A stretch of DNA of 64,000 nt from Dipetalonema caudispina (taxonomy: Eukaryota; Nematoda; Chromadorea; Rhabditida; Onchocercidae). This document shows positions 23,921 through 36,200 of the stretch, piece by piece. Position 1 is the first letter of the stretch, and each line of letters opens with the position of its first letter. Under the pieces are notes generated by a model. That model was not told where the DNA came from. It was given only the letters and a program-made list of their open reading frames with translations, and searched no databases. A program made the position numbers and the translations under genes. The DNA is taken from NCBI GenBank assembly GCA_013365325.1, contig JABVXV010000063.1, positions 1 through 64,000 on the forward strand, written 5' to 3'.

Positions 23921-25595
23921 CTGAAACCAACGAAAGCAAAAAGAGCACATGAGGTATTAGAAAATCACAAAAATAATTCGAAATTCCAGTGGATAAATCT
24001 GATTCGAATCTAAATTTGAACTAAAATTACAATTCGTTTTAAAAATGTGTTTATCTACTTAATCGTTTTTTTTTCTAAACATATTTGTTGCTAGCAAATT
24101 TTTGAAGTTACTTTTTCCTGTTCCATGATAATATGCTTCTGTTGTGAATTTCCTTGCTATTTTATAGCCATTAATGAATGTACGAACTTAGAATAATCGT
24201 GAAGATGTGACAGATAAAGTCGGTAGTTTATTGTATTGATAGATTTAAAATTATCCATTGCATTTTGCAAACATCTTGATAGATAATTTAGACATCAAAG
24301 GAGTCAAAAGCGCTTGAATTACACATTTAAAGATGGAGGGACTAGGAAGATTTGTGTCATCTTATGAAGTACAGGATAAATATAAAAGACGACACATTGA
24401 TATTTTCATGACAATCAACTGTAATGATTGTACATTCTGATCTCTTCGATAAAAAAGGAAAATTTCATGGCATACAAATCCTCATTTAACTTACATACTT
24501 GAAAATGAATGAGATGAATCTAGCGCAATTCAGATACCAAGTGCAGTATAATGCACTTGTTACCATGGATACTAACCATTCCAGACATACACTATCCAAA
24601 GATTCAAGCAGAATGAAAAAACGCTTCGAATATTGATAAGCTAAAGTTAAATGATTTAAAATATCTATCGGTAGTTTAATAGCAAGTGATTAAATGATTA
24701 GCTGAATGGTACTACAAGCAAAGCACAGTCAATTCTTTTTTTGAAACCAACTAGGTTTATCAGATACGCTACTTAAACAGTTTTATTAGGGATGAGCCTA
24801 GTGGTTATTGTCTGCAACAATGAATTGAATATATAAGGGGAAATTATCGGAAAAAAGGATTTTAATGTGTGTCATAATATGACTGCTTTTGGAAATATTA
24901 GAACTTCGGCATCCTTTCTGCTGTTGAAATTTGGAAATTTCTTTCAGTAATATGTATCGCATCCTTATTTAATGTATTTTGAGGTATTGTTTCAACTATA
25001 AAAGTACGTCAAAGTTGGAGTGATAATGCATGAAGCTTTTTCACCAAACTATTGAAATCTGAAAAGCATTGGAAAATTCCGGAGAGAGAGGAAACATTAC
25101 CATCCTCGCAGACATTTTTCATTGCAATTAGCATTTCTGTGCGGCAATACTTCGACCCGAAATGACCCCATCCCGACAAAAACTAACATTAATTCACCAA
25201 TTTTCACACAGACCAAGTTATATTGTGTCACTGTCTGGCCATCAATTTTAGTTGATGTGAAGGAAGGGAAGTTGCGAGGGTGAGGGGAATGATTAGTTGT
25301 TCTTTCGGGGAGTTGTAATTAAACACTCGAGACTTAATGAATTGTCTTGTATTGGGGATAATCGCTAACTGTTGCAAGGTTGTATTCTACTAGGAAAATG
25401 GGTGTTGCAAGACTAGTGAAAAATGTTTAATCCATCAAAAATAATGCGGACTTTTTACAATGATTCACAATGACTAAATGGTGATGAGTGTAGTGTTCAA
25501 TGGTACTATGGATACTTGGAAAGATTAAAAAAGGGATACTGCATCCTTTTTTTTCAGAAAAAAAGTTTTAGGAGAACCAGTATAAGAGTTGGTAG
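23921..25595. other. Divergent promoter region of bbs-4 and the ASNSD1 gene
   Basis: About 1.7 kb lies between the two divergent start codons. It holds no recognisable gene. One RFX X-box-like palindrome is present (24559-24572). Confidence 0.6.
24559..24572. promoter_or_regulatory. X-box-like RFX/DAF-19 site
   Basis: The 14-mer GTTACCATGGATAC matches the RFX X-box consensus (GTTNCC AT GGNAAC) at all but one defined position. Read on the minus strand it is GTATCCATGGTAAC, with a perfect right half. X-boxes bound by DAF-19 drive ciliary genes, including BBS genes, in C. elegans, which suits the adjacent bbs-4. It sits 648 bp upstream of the bbs-4 ATG, further than the roughly 100 bp typical in C. 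elegans. Confidence 0.45.
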
Positions 25596-28500
25596 ATGGT
25601 TGTAGTGTCATGCGGCATCGCAGCTATCGATTTAGAAAGCAATGAAGTTGAGTTTCTTGTAAGTTTACTCTATATTTTTGATATACTGTTTTTTTCTTTT
25701 TTTTTTCTGAATCCTTGAACATTAATCAATTTGCTGTTGCAGCAAGAAAGTGCAATTAAATGCAAAAACGGTTATTTGCTGTTAGTTGGGAAACCGTATT
25801 TCCGTTCAGAGGTATGTGGTTGCACTTGTTTTCTATTTTTTTTTATTCCCTGAAAGAAGGTAGGCGAGGGGATTGAAGGAGTCGTATTGCAATCACTAAT
25901 GGAATAGAAGACTTATCTATCATAGGAGCCTAACGAAAGGCGAAAAACGGGAAGTTAGTTTTTTCAAGATACGCGACGAACTATTTGATTGCAATTTAAA
26001 ACGAAAAAAAAACATCAGTGACAACAAGAGCTATTCTATGTTAGATTAGGAAAATCTTTTCTCCACATGTTTTATCATTACTTTAGATTGGATGTTATTG
26101 TGTATTTTGATGAATGCCGTAATACTGAGTGGCAGTTTTTATCCATTTGAAGTTTCAGGCACATTTCTCACCTAGCACTGTTTGTTATGATGGGTCCAAA
26201 ATATTGGTGGAAAAATTAGATGCATGCAAACTGATTAGCGAAATTATTGATGTATTGGATGATATGATTGGCGGTTGGGCAGTTATTTATTACAGGGTAA
26301 AGATTTATGCTATTTAATGTATTTTAAGATAAATTCGTATAAGTATACGAAATTAAAAAAAAAAAATTCTTATTAAATGATTTAATTCCACCCACTGTCT
26401 GAAACTTTGTACTATTCTTAGTTATATACCTGAACTTATTTTGTCTTAGTTGTTGAAGCCAAGCATTTCTCAGCTTTTAGCTATACTTTTAATTCTTACT
26501 ATCTCTTTGATTTTGATTTTCCTTCTACTACTTCTTCATGATTTGATAATTTTCCTTTTATTTTGTTCGTACAAACTGCAATGCGCTCATGAATATCTAA
26601 TGCTTTGAGTCTATTTTCGATTGTTGTTCTTACAATAACTTAGGGATAGTTTTTCCCCTGATCAAGTGAGTAATTCGGAATACATCTATTATTTTAATTG
26701 CTTTGATCATACGATTTTTATATTCTAAATATCAGAATGGTCGAATGCTATTTTGTGGGAAGCGATGTCATTTGAAGTGCGGAGCCTCTTTCTCTTTTCA
26801 CTACATTATAATGTACATTGACATGTTTTTTGGCAGCCACAACTACTGTAGACACTAAACAGAATAGCAACCATTAAAGCTGCATCTGTATGACCCTGCA
26901 AATTATTTACAGATAATTTTATTCATTTATTTCCTTTTTTAGGAAGACTTCAAGAAAGTAATTCTTGGTCGTGATGTATTTGGCCGAAAAAGTTTACTAT
27001 GGAAACGAGTGGATAAAAAATTTTATTTTTCCGTTTTCGTCTGCGATCGGCAGGTAATCAGATCTAGTTAATCAGTGTTGGATTAGATGTTTGCACTGTC
27101 GATAAGCAAATATCTGACAATATTTTTCAAATATTTTTCAGCGCAGCTGGTACGATGTGCCATCGGGCACAGTGACTGTTCTTGATTTGTGCAGTGAAGA
27201 AAATACCAGTGTATTCCATGTTTTCGAAGTGAATGGACCATGGATAGAACAATTTAATAAACTGTGCCGAGTGCAGAGGAAAGTAGTTTCAGAAAGATTC
27301 ATGCCTTCACATGAACTGTCTTTAAAAAATGTTCGTTATATTATGCTTTGTTTCCTGTATAACGTGGTGATGTGCTTAAATTACAAGTGGTAGAAAAGAA
27401 GTTTGAAAACAAGATCATTGAAATTATGAATTCTATAGATATGTAACAACTGTTATATGGATCTAATCGGCTGAAATTTTTCTTTTTTTGCGGAAATGTG
27501 TAGAGAAACAGAGAAGAGAATAGAAATTATCGAAGTGGGAAAATTAGATTATAAAAATGACCACTAGAACTTTCTATCAATTTTCCTTTGTAAGGTCATA
27601 AAATAAAATCAGAAATTGTAAAAAAAAAGATATATTTATGATCTTATTTTACTTCTACTCTTATTTGATGCTTTTTGTAGGTAAGTCGTGAAGATATGGC
27701 AAAAATTATGTTGAAACAGCTGAAAGAAGCTGTATACCGTACAATTTCCAACCTGGATAATTTTACGAAATGTATATCATTATCGTTCAGTGGTGGTGTG
27801 GACAGTTTGTTAGTTGCTCATTTGATGGCTCAGTGCATGCCACAAAATGTAGTATTCGATCTAGTGAATGTCGCTTTTGATAAGAGAAAGGTCTGTGATG
27901 TTTCTTTTTTTATTTGTTCTTGGGACTAATACTAATTTTCACTTATTTTTTTAAACGAGATGAAAGTTTGTTTCAAGAATTACGATGAAGCTCCAGATCG
28001 ACCACAAAGTATAAAGGCATTCAAGTATCTAAAATCTTGTTATCCTGAACTCTCTCTTCATTTGCTTCTGGTTAATGTTGGTCTGAATGAATTGGTACAC
28101 TGCCGAAAAAAGTACATATCAAGTGCAATTGCTCCAGCTTGCTCTGTCTTAGATGATTCGATTGGATGCGTGCAGTGGTTCGCCGCTCGTGGTGAAGGAC
28201 TCCTGTTCGAAGATGAGGAAAAGCCTTTTGTACCTGGAAAGTTCGTAATGCTCATTTCACGAAACTTCAAGTCACTGTTACATGAAACTTCTTGTCTCCG
28301 GGTTCTCAAACATCTGTCTGTCTTGACTAAAGTAGATTCCATCCTTCCCCATAAATTGACAAATTTCAGTCAATGGAAGTTGGATTGATACATTTAAGTG
28401 AGTTTTTAAGTTTTATTGATGTGCTTTTGCTTCAGATCAGAAGCCAGAATTGTAATTGTTGGTAGCGGTGCAGATGAATTGTTTGGCGGTTACATGCGGC

Positions 28501-29118
28501 ATAGAACCACCTATTTAAAGAGAGGAAGAAACGCGGTAGTGGAGGAGTTGCGTGAAGAACTGAGACGGATTGGTGAAAGAAATCTTGGACGTGATGATAG
28601 AGTGGTCGCAAGTCTAGGCAAGGACCTAAAGTTTGTGCTATGAATTTACTCACTTATTGCTCAGTTTTCGCTTGTCATACTTCACTGATGCTAGAAGGCT
28701 GTCAATGATTCTTTGGCTGCTTTCTTTTAGTTTCTTCTGTATAATTGACTTGTGGAAAAAATCTTTATTTGAATAGCTTCTTGTCTAATTCTATTTCCAT
28801 TTTTAGATCGCCATTTCTTGATGACTTATTTGTTGAATGGATTACCTCTGTACCTCTCGAATACAAAACTGATTTTACGCAGTCTCGAGGGATTGGAGAA
28901 AAGTGGCTGATACGAGAGGCATTAAAGGTAGGTTGTGTCATTGTAGATTTTTTTATGCATTTTCAGTTTACGAATGTTTTTTTTTTTAGCTCTTGGGAAC
29001 ACCACAGATGTTATGCCTCACTCCGAAACGTGCTATGCAATTTGGTACGAGAATAGCGAAATTGGAAAATCGAGGAGAAAAGGGAAATGACTTTTGTCCT
29101 AGACTCTTGGAAGAATGA
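25596..29118 (+). CDS. ASNSD1: Asparagine synthetase domain-containing protein 1 homologue
   Basis: Member of the asparagine-synthetase-like family with an N-terminal glutaminase-type domain and a C-terminal ATP-pyrophosphatase domain; the family's exact reaction is not settled. Ten coding exons join in phase: 25596-25658, 25743-25811, 26159-26296, 26943-27053, 27142-27330, 27681-27890, 27978-28240, 28436-28630, 28807-28927 and 28990-29118, giving 495 aa (human 643). The glutaminase part has [10 protein letters not shown] at the start, GGWAVIYYR and [13 protein letters not shown]. The synthetase part has the P-loop [13 protein letters not shown] (about 225-237), [33 protein letters not shown] (about 356), [15 protein letters not shown] and [17 protein letters not shown] near the end. 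Exon 27978 could instead begin at 27961, adding six in-frame residues. The ATG at 25596 follows a TTTTTTTTCAG acceptor. Cys6, not Cys2, occupies the position of the glutaminase nucleophile. Confidence 0.94.
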
Positions 29119-32100
29119 ATTCGGTTATATTGTTGCCAGTGGATAATTTGAGGTCTTAAACTTTTCTAGTTAAAACTGGGCTTTTTTTGCAAATATGAAT
29201 CATATAGTCAACGAAATTTTGACAACACATGCCTTAAGAATAACAAGTTGGATTGGAATTGCGTAACACATACAGAAAACTGGAGTTGGGGAATGTAGTT
29301 GTCTCCAGGTACCTTTAGGAACTGGAAAATTTGAAGTCTTCAGCGTTTCCGAGTAAGCCTAGGAATCTCTTTCTGCGGATGAGCCGTGTGTAGTCCGGAA
29401 AATTCATACCTTATTTGATCACATGAGAAATTTTTTGAAATTTTTGTTTGCAAAAATATCAGTACGTTTAATTTACTAGATTATCACACCTTTACAAAAT
29501 TGGATGGAACAATCAGTGTAACAGCGAGAGGGTGTTAATTTGTATCTGCTGTGAAGAGACTGCAGAATTGACAAGATATAATTTGTTTGTATAGAATACT
29601 TCGCAAATCAAATATAAACGATGCATCGGAAATTTGTAATCAAGTGGTGTTCAGTAGTGTACTCTGTCATAAAAATTTTCTCAGTAACGAATCGAATTCC
29701 AATTGATGAAGAGACTGCTAAAAGTTCTAGTTAGACAACATTGCTTTTTACCAAGTCTTCATTTTTCTTATGAAATCTAGTGATCAGAGGACTAGTGCGA
29801 ATCACTACCGAATTTGATCATTCTTTTACTGAGCTAGTTAATACCTTTTCTGTTCTCTGCATCAGTTTATGACTCGTAGGGAAAATTCATTGCTCATGCG
29901 GTTTGCACTTGATATAAATATTGATTGCACAATCAATTTCGGTCAATTAGATTTTTGTTAAAGATTGTGAGATTTATACGGTGAGAAATTGCTAATAATT
30001 AGCACATAAATATCCTCGGGACAAGATTGAGCTTTTTACGGCAAATGATGATGGGTTATTCCACAAAATACTGCGGATTATATCGGTAACTTTTTTAGAA
30101 CGAAATTGGCTTTGCACTATGGGAATACTTTGAAATAAAATTCTTCATTTTAGGTTACGCATCATTTCAAGAGAACATTGCTGTAAATTGTTTTTCAATT
30201 CGTAGCCCGGTAATTTTTGAAATTTAAAAGTTAAAACCCAAACACTATTAGTGAGTTCAATTAAGTAGGTTGGAAAAAAGCAGTCGGCAGATTTATTACA
30301 AAAATTGTTTCATACGTATGATTGCGTAAGTCGAAAAGCTGACTAATCAAACATGAACTCAAGTTTTTCGGATGGCAGTTCTTTGTTTTGATAATAGAAT
30401 AAATTTGAATGGGTGATTTTTTGTAAATCAATGCGGTGATACACAGATTTCAACTGAAAGATGAAAGTGCAAGAGAATTGCGAGTTTCAGCTATTTACAT
30501 CTTGGTGGAATACTTCAGAAGAAGACAACCGCATACAAATCATAATTATGCGACTATGAACCAAAAAAAAAGCATACGAAAGGACAAGAATAGGAGTTGT
30601 TCAGCAAATAAATAAAGTTTGAAAAATAATGGATCCTCTCTTTTTGTCGATACTAATTGTAACATATTTTGTCGAGTGATGTTTTTATTCTACTAGTTCG
30701 AGTTTTTATTTGACGAGAGAGCAAGCATCTTACATATTTATCGGCCATGGTATTAGGAGTTGTAAATTGCAGGCTTTCAAAATATAAAATGAATGTTAAG
30801 CCCGCAATGTATAAGCTAGAATATTTGCATTTGATTTAATTTAATAGCAGTTCTGAGTGGTGAAATTGAACATTGGGTGAACAAAAGCTATTACTGGTCA
30901 TTTTATGTGGTATTCGAAATGATGTTGGTTTCGTATTCGTATTAGTGCTGAGCAACACATATATTACAACATGCATTTATCAAGCTGTTCTCGTTTGCTG
31001 CCAGTTTTAGGGAACTGTCGGTCTTACATATAAGGAAAGCAAGTAATAACTAGTGAGGTATTTAAAACATGGTTTGTTGATAAAATGAATACTTTTTCAG
31101 AACTTTGGTAAGGCACGGGGGATGGTTTTTTAGATGCTAATGAACTTTCTGTCATACCAGAGAAAATGAAAGTGTAGGAATTTTGCTAGCGTTTTTGCTA
31201 ATTGCTACTCACAGTTATCATAAAATAACAAAATTCTTTCCGCACTCGACAACTATTCTTATTTGGCATCGTCAATTTTCTTCATTACTCAGAAGTTGAC
31301 TACATAGGCTCTTACTGATTTCTTTTGTAAAATTTTGATTAAACCAATATGATATGTAGAACTCTGAGATTAGTCCTACTCCAAAAGATCTCTCTTCAAG
31401 TAGCAAAAGATTTCTTTTTGAATGTATGTCATCAGGGGGTTACGTTGGTGTAACATTTGTTTACTAGTATATTGGTATAATTAGATTATTCGGTTGGATT
31501 CTAAATAGCTCCTTACTGTCATATATGATGAGGGTAATTTACTCAGCAGGATTAATTTAGATAGTGGTTACCTTCTGCAACTTCTCGAGAAAGTTTAAAA
31601 TTTTGATTTAATAACGAAAATCATCGAGGTGAAGTTTTTGGTTCAACTATGTTCAGCTTATTTCCTATTTATATCCTTGCTTAGTCATGCTTGAGTCCCA
31701 GTTTTTCGATCACATATATTTCTATAAAAGGAGTGGTTTGGTTTAGTATGGTTTTCTTGGCCCAATATTGAATCAATCATTCCACTTCAAAGAACAATGA
31801 GATTTCGAAAAGTACATAAATGGAGATCGTAACAACTAGTAATTCTTAGATTCTATTTTTAATTATTTCTTTTCTTGCTACTTTTCGTCTCTCTCCCCTT
31901 TATATATCGACTCCCAATTATCATTTCAAACCAAAAAGTGACGATGATGACCAAATAACTGGTATTAGCATCCAATCAACAATTTAAGCTCTATTGTCCT
32001 ATCTGTAGATCTTCCCTATCCGTTATAAACTTATACTAAGTCTTGAAACAAGAAGTTTCATTCGGAGATGAAATTTTTGTAAATGTTGATGCAATCTTGC

Positions 32101-32244
32101 GATTGAGTTGAGTGAGCTGACAGCAGATGAAGAAATTCTTTCGAACTGTCGAAATGAGGCTGAGAATCTTAACATGTTCATTTCCTAATTAAAGGTTAAA
32201 AAATATGATTATTGTTCATCAAAATATTTTGATGACAAAAAAAA

Positions 32245-32262
32245 ATATATATATATATATAT
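32245..32262. repeat. (AT)n dinucleotide run
   Basis: Nine AT units directly follow a run of A (32237-32244). Confidence 0.85.
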
Positions 32263-32547
32263 GTTGAAATGAGTCATAAAGATTGCACACGAACTAATTA
32301 TCATTTGTAGTAGCGAAAAGAAAAGTGCTGAAAAATATGTAAGTTGAAACAACTACGCAGATTCGATGTTTGATTAATCGGGAAAAATCGAGAAGTGTAG
32401 TGAGGATTTTACCTCAATTGACCGTGAATGAACCAGTGAATGCGTAAAAATTGTTAAACAGTTCATTCATCAAATAGACAAATAAACGAGTTCTTTATTA
32501 AGAAAAAAAGATAGTGTGTTGGGAAAAAAATTTTTTTTTATTTACAG

Positions 32548-32658
32548 GTCAATCAGTCATTCATTCAGCATCTCCATCTTTTACGAGAAGAAATTGCTGT
32601 TAACGATCTGAATAGTTCAATTCTCCATGCCAACTTTACTAAAATATCATCTTCTTAA
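32548..32658 (+). CDS. Possible orphan terminal exon
   Basis: A strong acceptor (TTTACAG) at 32541-32547 is followed by 36 open codons and TAA at 32656-32658. The peptide begins VNQSFIQHLHLLREEIAVND and has a natural amino-acid balance. It needs an upstream exon ending in phase 0. I could not find a convincing one between 29119 and 32500; a short open piece near 32100-32165 (ADEEILSNCRNEAENL) does not join in the right phase. No family recognised. Confidence 0.25.
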   Translation, partial: VNQSFIQHLHLLREEIAVNDLNSSILHANFTKISSS

Positions 32659-33245
32659 AATTATAAAATCAATTCACGGAAGGAATTTGTAGTAATAAAA
32701 GTAATGCCACAGAAGACATGAATTAATTTTCTCTGTCTGTTTAAATAGAAATAAGCCATGATGGCATAATTTGTGTTCGGTTATCAACTGTAAATTTAAA
32801 CAAATTTCGCATGTTTGTATTGCGCAAAGTACACACATAACAATTTAATGTGTAGTTAAACTGACAATCTCAAGATTGGGAAGTTTGTCACATGTCATAT
32901 GTCACCCTGATCGAGGAAACAATTCAAAAGTCGTATGTGATTAATAGTGCGAAAGCTAATACATTACAACTGGATTCTCAGAATGGACGAAGATAAAACG
33001 AGCGCAGACCGGTTTAAAAATCCATCCGCTTGGCTCAGGGTTTCTTTACGCCTCAATTCACCTTTCCTCCTCTCCCACCTACTACTTTTTCCCCCTGTCC
33101 ACCCCCACTCTAGCTTTAGCGATTGTCGCCAGCAAGCGAAAACTTACCATCTCTTTTTCGCAATAAGTAGCTGTAGAAGCGACAGTAGTGAGACTCGTCT
33201 CGTCTCCTTATTCAACAACTTTTTCAAACATTTTAGAAGCGAGAA

Positions 33246-36200
33246 ATGCACGATGATAATTCATCGATATCTTATCGACCGACCAAATTCATCCACTTGT
33301 TGAATTGCTTTCTTAAGCGGATCGCTCATATAGTTGCCGATTATCCACGTACGGTTATCACGGTGAGTAAATCTGTTATAAATTATTGTGAACATTTTTC
33401 AACGTAAATCTGTACACTTTTTTTCGAAACATGAACTAGCTGTTAATGTAAAATAATGATAATGTTTGTGAATGCATATCCTGATATTCCCGTAGTATGA
33501 GTTAAATTCAGTGATTGTGAAAAACAAATTTTATTGAAAGACCGCGTGGAGCAAATATTACGCCACATTAAATCACGTGATTTTTTTCTTAGGGGAAGCA
33601 TCAGTTCCTATTACTATTCGAAACAGTTTTCAAGGTTATTTCTGAGCTTCTTAGCTTCGTAAAATATTTGGAATTTTATGTTGAATTTTAATAAAAGTAC
33701 ATTAGTTATCATAAATCGCTTCATGGCCAACACGATAATAACATTATCTTTAAAATGTACCACTTCTCACTTACATCAAGGCATTTCTCAGATTTTTGAA
33801 TTCAGAATAGTTTACAAATTCTTGCCTGTAAACTGATTAAGATAGATGCTTCAACAAACAGTATTAGATTGATGCAGCTGCAAGTTATTTTCGTAAGTTT
33901 ATTGTATTCATCAGTGAAATTATTAAATTTTAAAATTCTTTTTTTTTCACAACTGAATGCCATTATCGAATATTCAACAGTCAAATTAGCGTAGTGCTCA
34001 AAAATCCTTTGAAAAATTGTCAAGATTTTCAACCAAAAAAATGGAAAAACTAGTTTGGAGAGTGTATATATTTGTTTATGTTCTTGAAATTGTATAGTTA
34101 AAACCAGTTCCAATCCCTCCGTCCCTTTTGCCCCAAAAAGGTGGGGAAGAGAAAAAGAAAGAAAGAAAAGAATAAAATGAAGGTTATTTCGCTGAAATGA
34201 TTCTATACACTTGATATATGATAATAATAAAGAAGTTGACCGATCACAAGGATGAATTTTAAGATAGTGTATCTGTTGAACGTAATTATTTTGATTGTCA
34301 CGCTTAGTGGAACAGTGTGGAAAATTAATTTATGAAACTCTGGTTTCCTTTAAAAAATACACGATGTCTTGAAAGAACTTGAAACTATAGCAATTAAAAA
34401 GAATCTAGTAACACTAAGCCAATGATTTCGACTCGATAATTTAATTTTATCATGCTCACTTTTATCCTTCTCAAAAATGAAACCCCAAGTTCATTACATT
34501 CCATTATGTGTCTATTTCGAATTCCTAAAAATTTTTATTGTAGAATGCATGCGAAAAATTATTGCTACAGATCATAGTTATTACGACCTCTTACTTTATT
34601 TTATTTGTTTTATTTCAATCAGTGAGCAACAAGGGCAAACTTGCTGGTAGAAATAAATTTTAGTGATCAATAACTGATTGAAACTCATTTTGAAATTCAT
34701 ATTTCCATTTTTTATGTTTATTCAAAAATTGAATATCACTGATCAAAACGATCAAACATTGATAGCAGATGTATTATATTTCATGAATTAATACATATAC
34801 GGTTGTGTATATGACAGCGAACCGTCTGCATGACAAATTTAAATTTGAAGATAACCAAATTATCTCCACCTTTTTTAATGGAATATGATTTTTTTAATTC
34901 AAGTTATTACGATTATTTTATCTTCATTGTATTATGGCAATCATTATCTATTGATTTTTTCAACTCACTATCTACCCCAAATGTTCTAGAAAAATACAAA
35001 TACTTCATTACAAATCTTCTGAAATTGCACTCGAATCATTAAAAGAAGAGAACTTTTGTCCTCAAATCTTGATGGTCACTCTATAGTGAAGGTTGAAGTG
35101 AAGTTATCAAGGCTGACAGTCAGTATGATAAAAACGGGGAGGAACGATAGAAGAAGAAGAGGAGCGGAGGAAGTATATCACATAGATGGATTAGCTTCAT
35201 TTTTGGCTGTCTAGTTAAAGCTTATTAGTGGACTATATTTCATTTATTATTAACATTTTCAACTTCTTGAAATTTAGTATTTTTTTATTTTTGATTCCCT
35301 AGCAGATCAATCTTTTCGTGGAACAACCAACCAAACATTCGCTGTTCGATGCGACGCTGTATATAGATATAGAAATTAAAAATGTAACGATTGGTTGTAG
35401 AATTGAATTTTAATATCTGAATTTAAATCGCGTGATCTACCAAAAATGTTGCGGTAGTAAAGCATATATTTGAAATCTCAAGCTTCATGCTAGGCCTAAT
35501 TTTTTATGCTTTCTAGTATCAATGTATTTTCAGGTAGTAGTATTGCTGACGATATTAGCATCCTTGAAATTATTATTTGTAAAACCGAAGGATAACCTGC
35601 AATTAGGCTATACACCACCAAATGCTCGCGCATTCAGTGAATTGGAAGTTTTCCGAGAATTCAATGATGGTAAAGATCCGGTGGTGGTAGTAATCATTGT
35701 TACGGCAAAAGATGGTGGTTCAGTTATTCGATTGCCTCATTTAAATGAAATTTTGAACATAGTGGACTATGTGGGAACACATTTCCCCGTCAAGAATTAT
35801 ACCTATTACCGAATGTGCAGAAATTTTTGTGATGTCAATGAACCCGTCCGACAATTTAGAGTAGATTTTTTTTTTTGAAAAGTCATTACTACCATTTTGT
35901 ATATCTAACAACTTCTTACTACTTTAATATGAATTCCAATAATTGGATTCTTTATTCTGATAAGTTGAAATTTACACTAAGTGAGTGAACCCTGCTAATC
36001 TTTTTGAAAGCTTATCCTCTGTCGATAATTGTTCCTATCAATTATCACACGCTTTTTTTTACTATTAATAATTGTTAAGTGCTTTAGACCTTGATAAATA
36101 TTACTCATATCAATATAAGTTAGCATGAAATTGAGATGATAATGAACAAAAGTACTCAGATCATTGGTATGTTAGGTAATAAAGAAGAAAAAGTACTTAG

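Larger units (their letters stand above)
29119..33245. other. 4.1 kb between the ASNSD1 gene and ptr
   Basis: No conserved gene is recognised. It contains the ASNSD1 3' region, a coding-like terminal exon at 32548-32658, an AT-dinucleotide run near 32245, and the promoter of the ptr gene. A pyrimidine-rich block lies at about 33060-33120, and a TTTTAG acceptor at 33236 sits 9 nt before the ptr ATG. Confidence 0.5.

Noticed and set aside
30091..30230. Open stretch after TTTTTTAG (NEIGFALWEYFEIKFF)
   Set aside because: Composition is dominated by Phe and Ile codons typical of AT-rich noncoding DNA, with no matching donor or neighbour exon.
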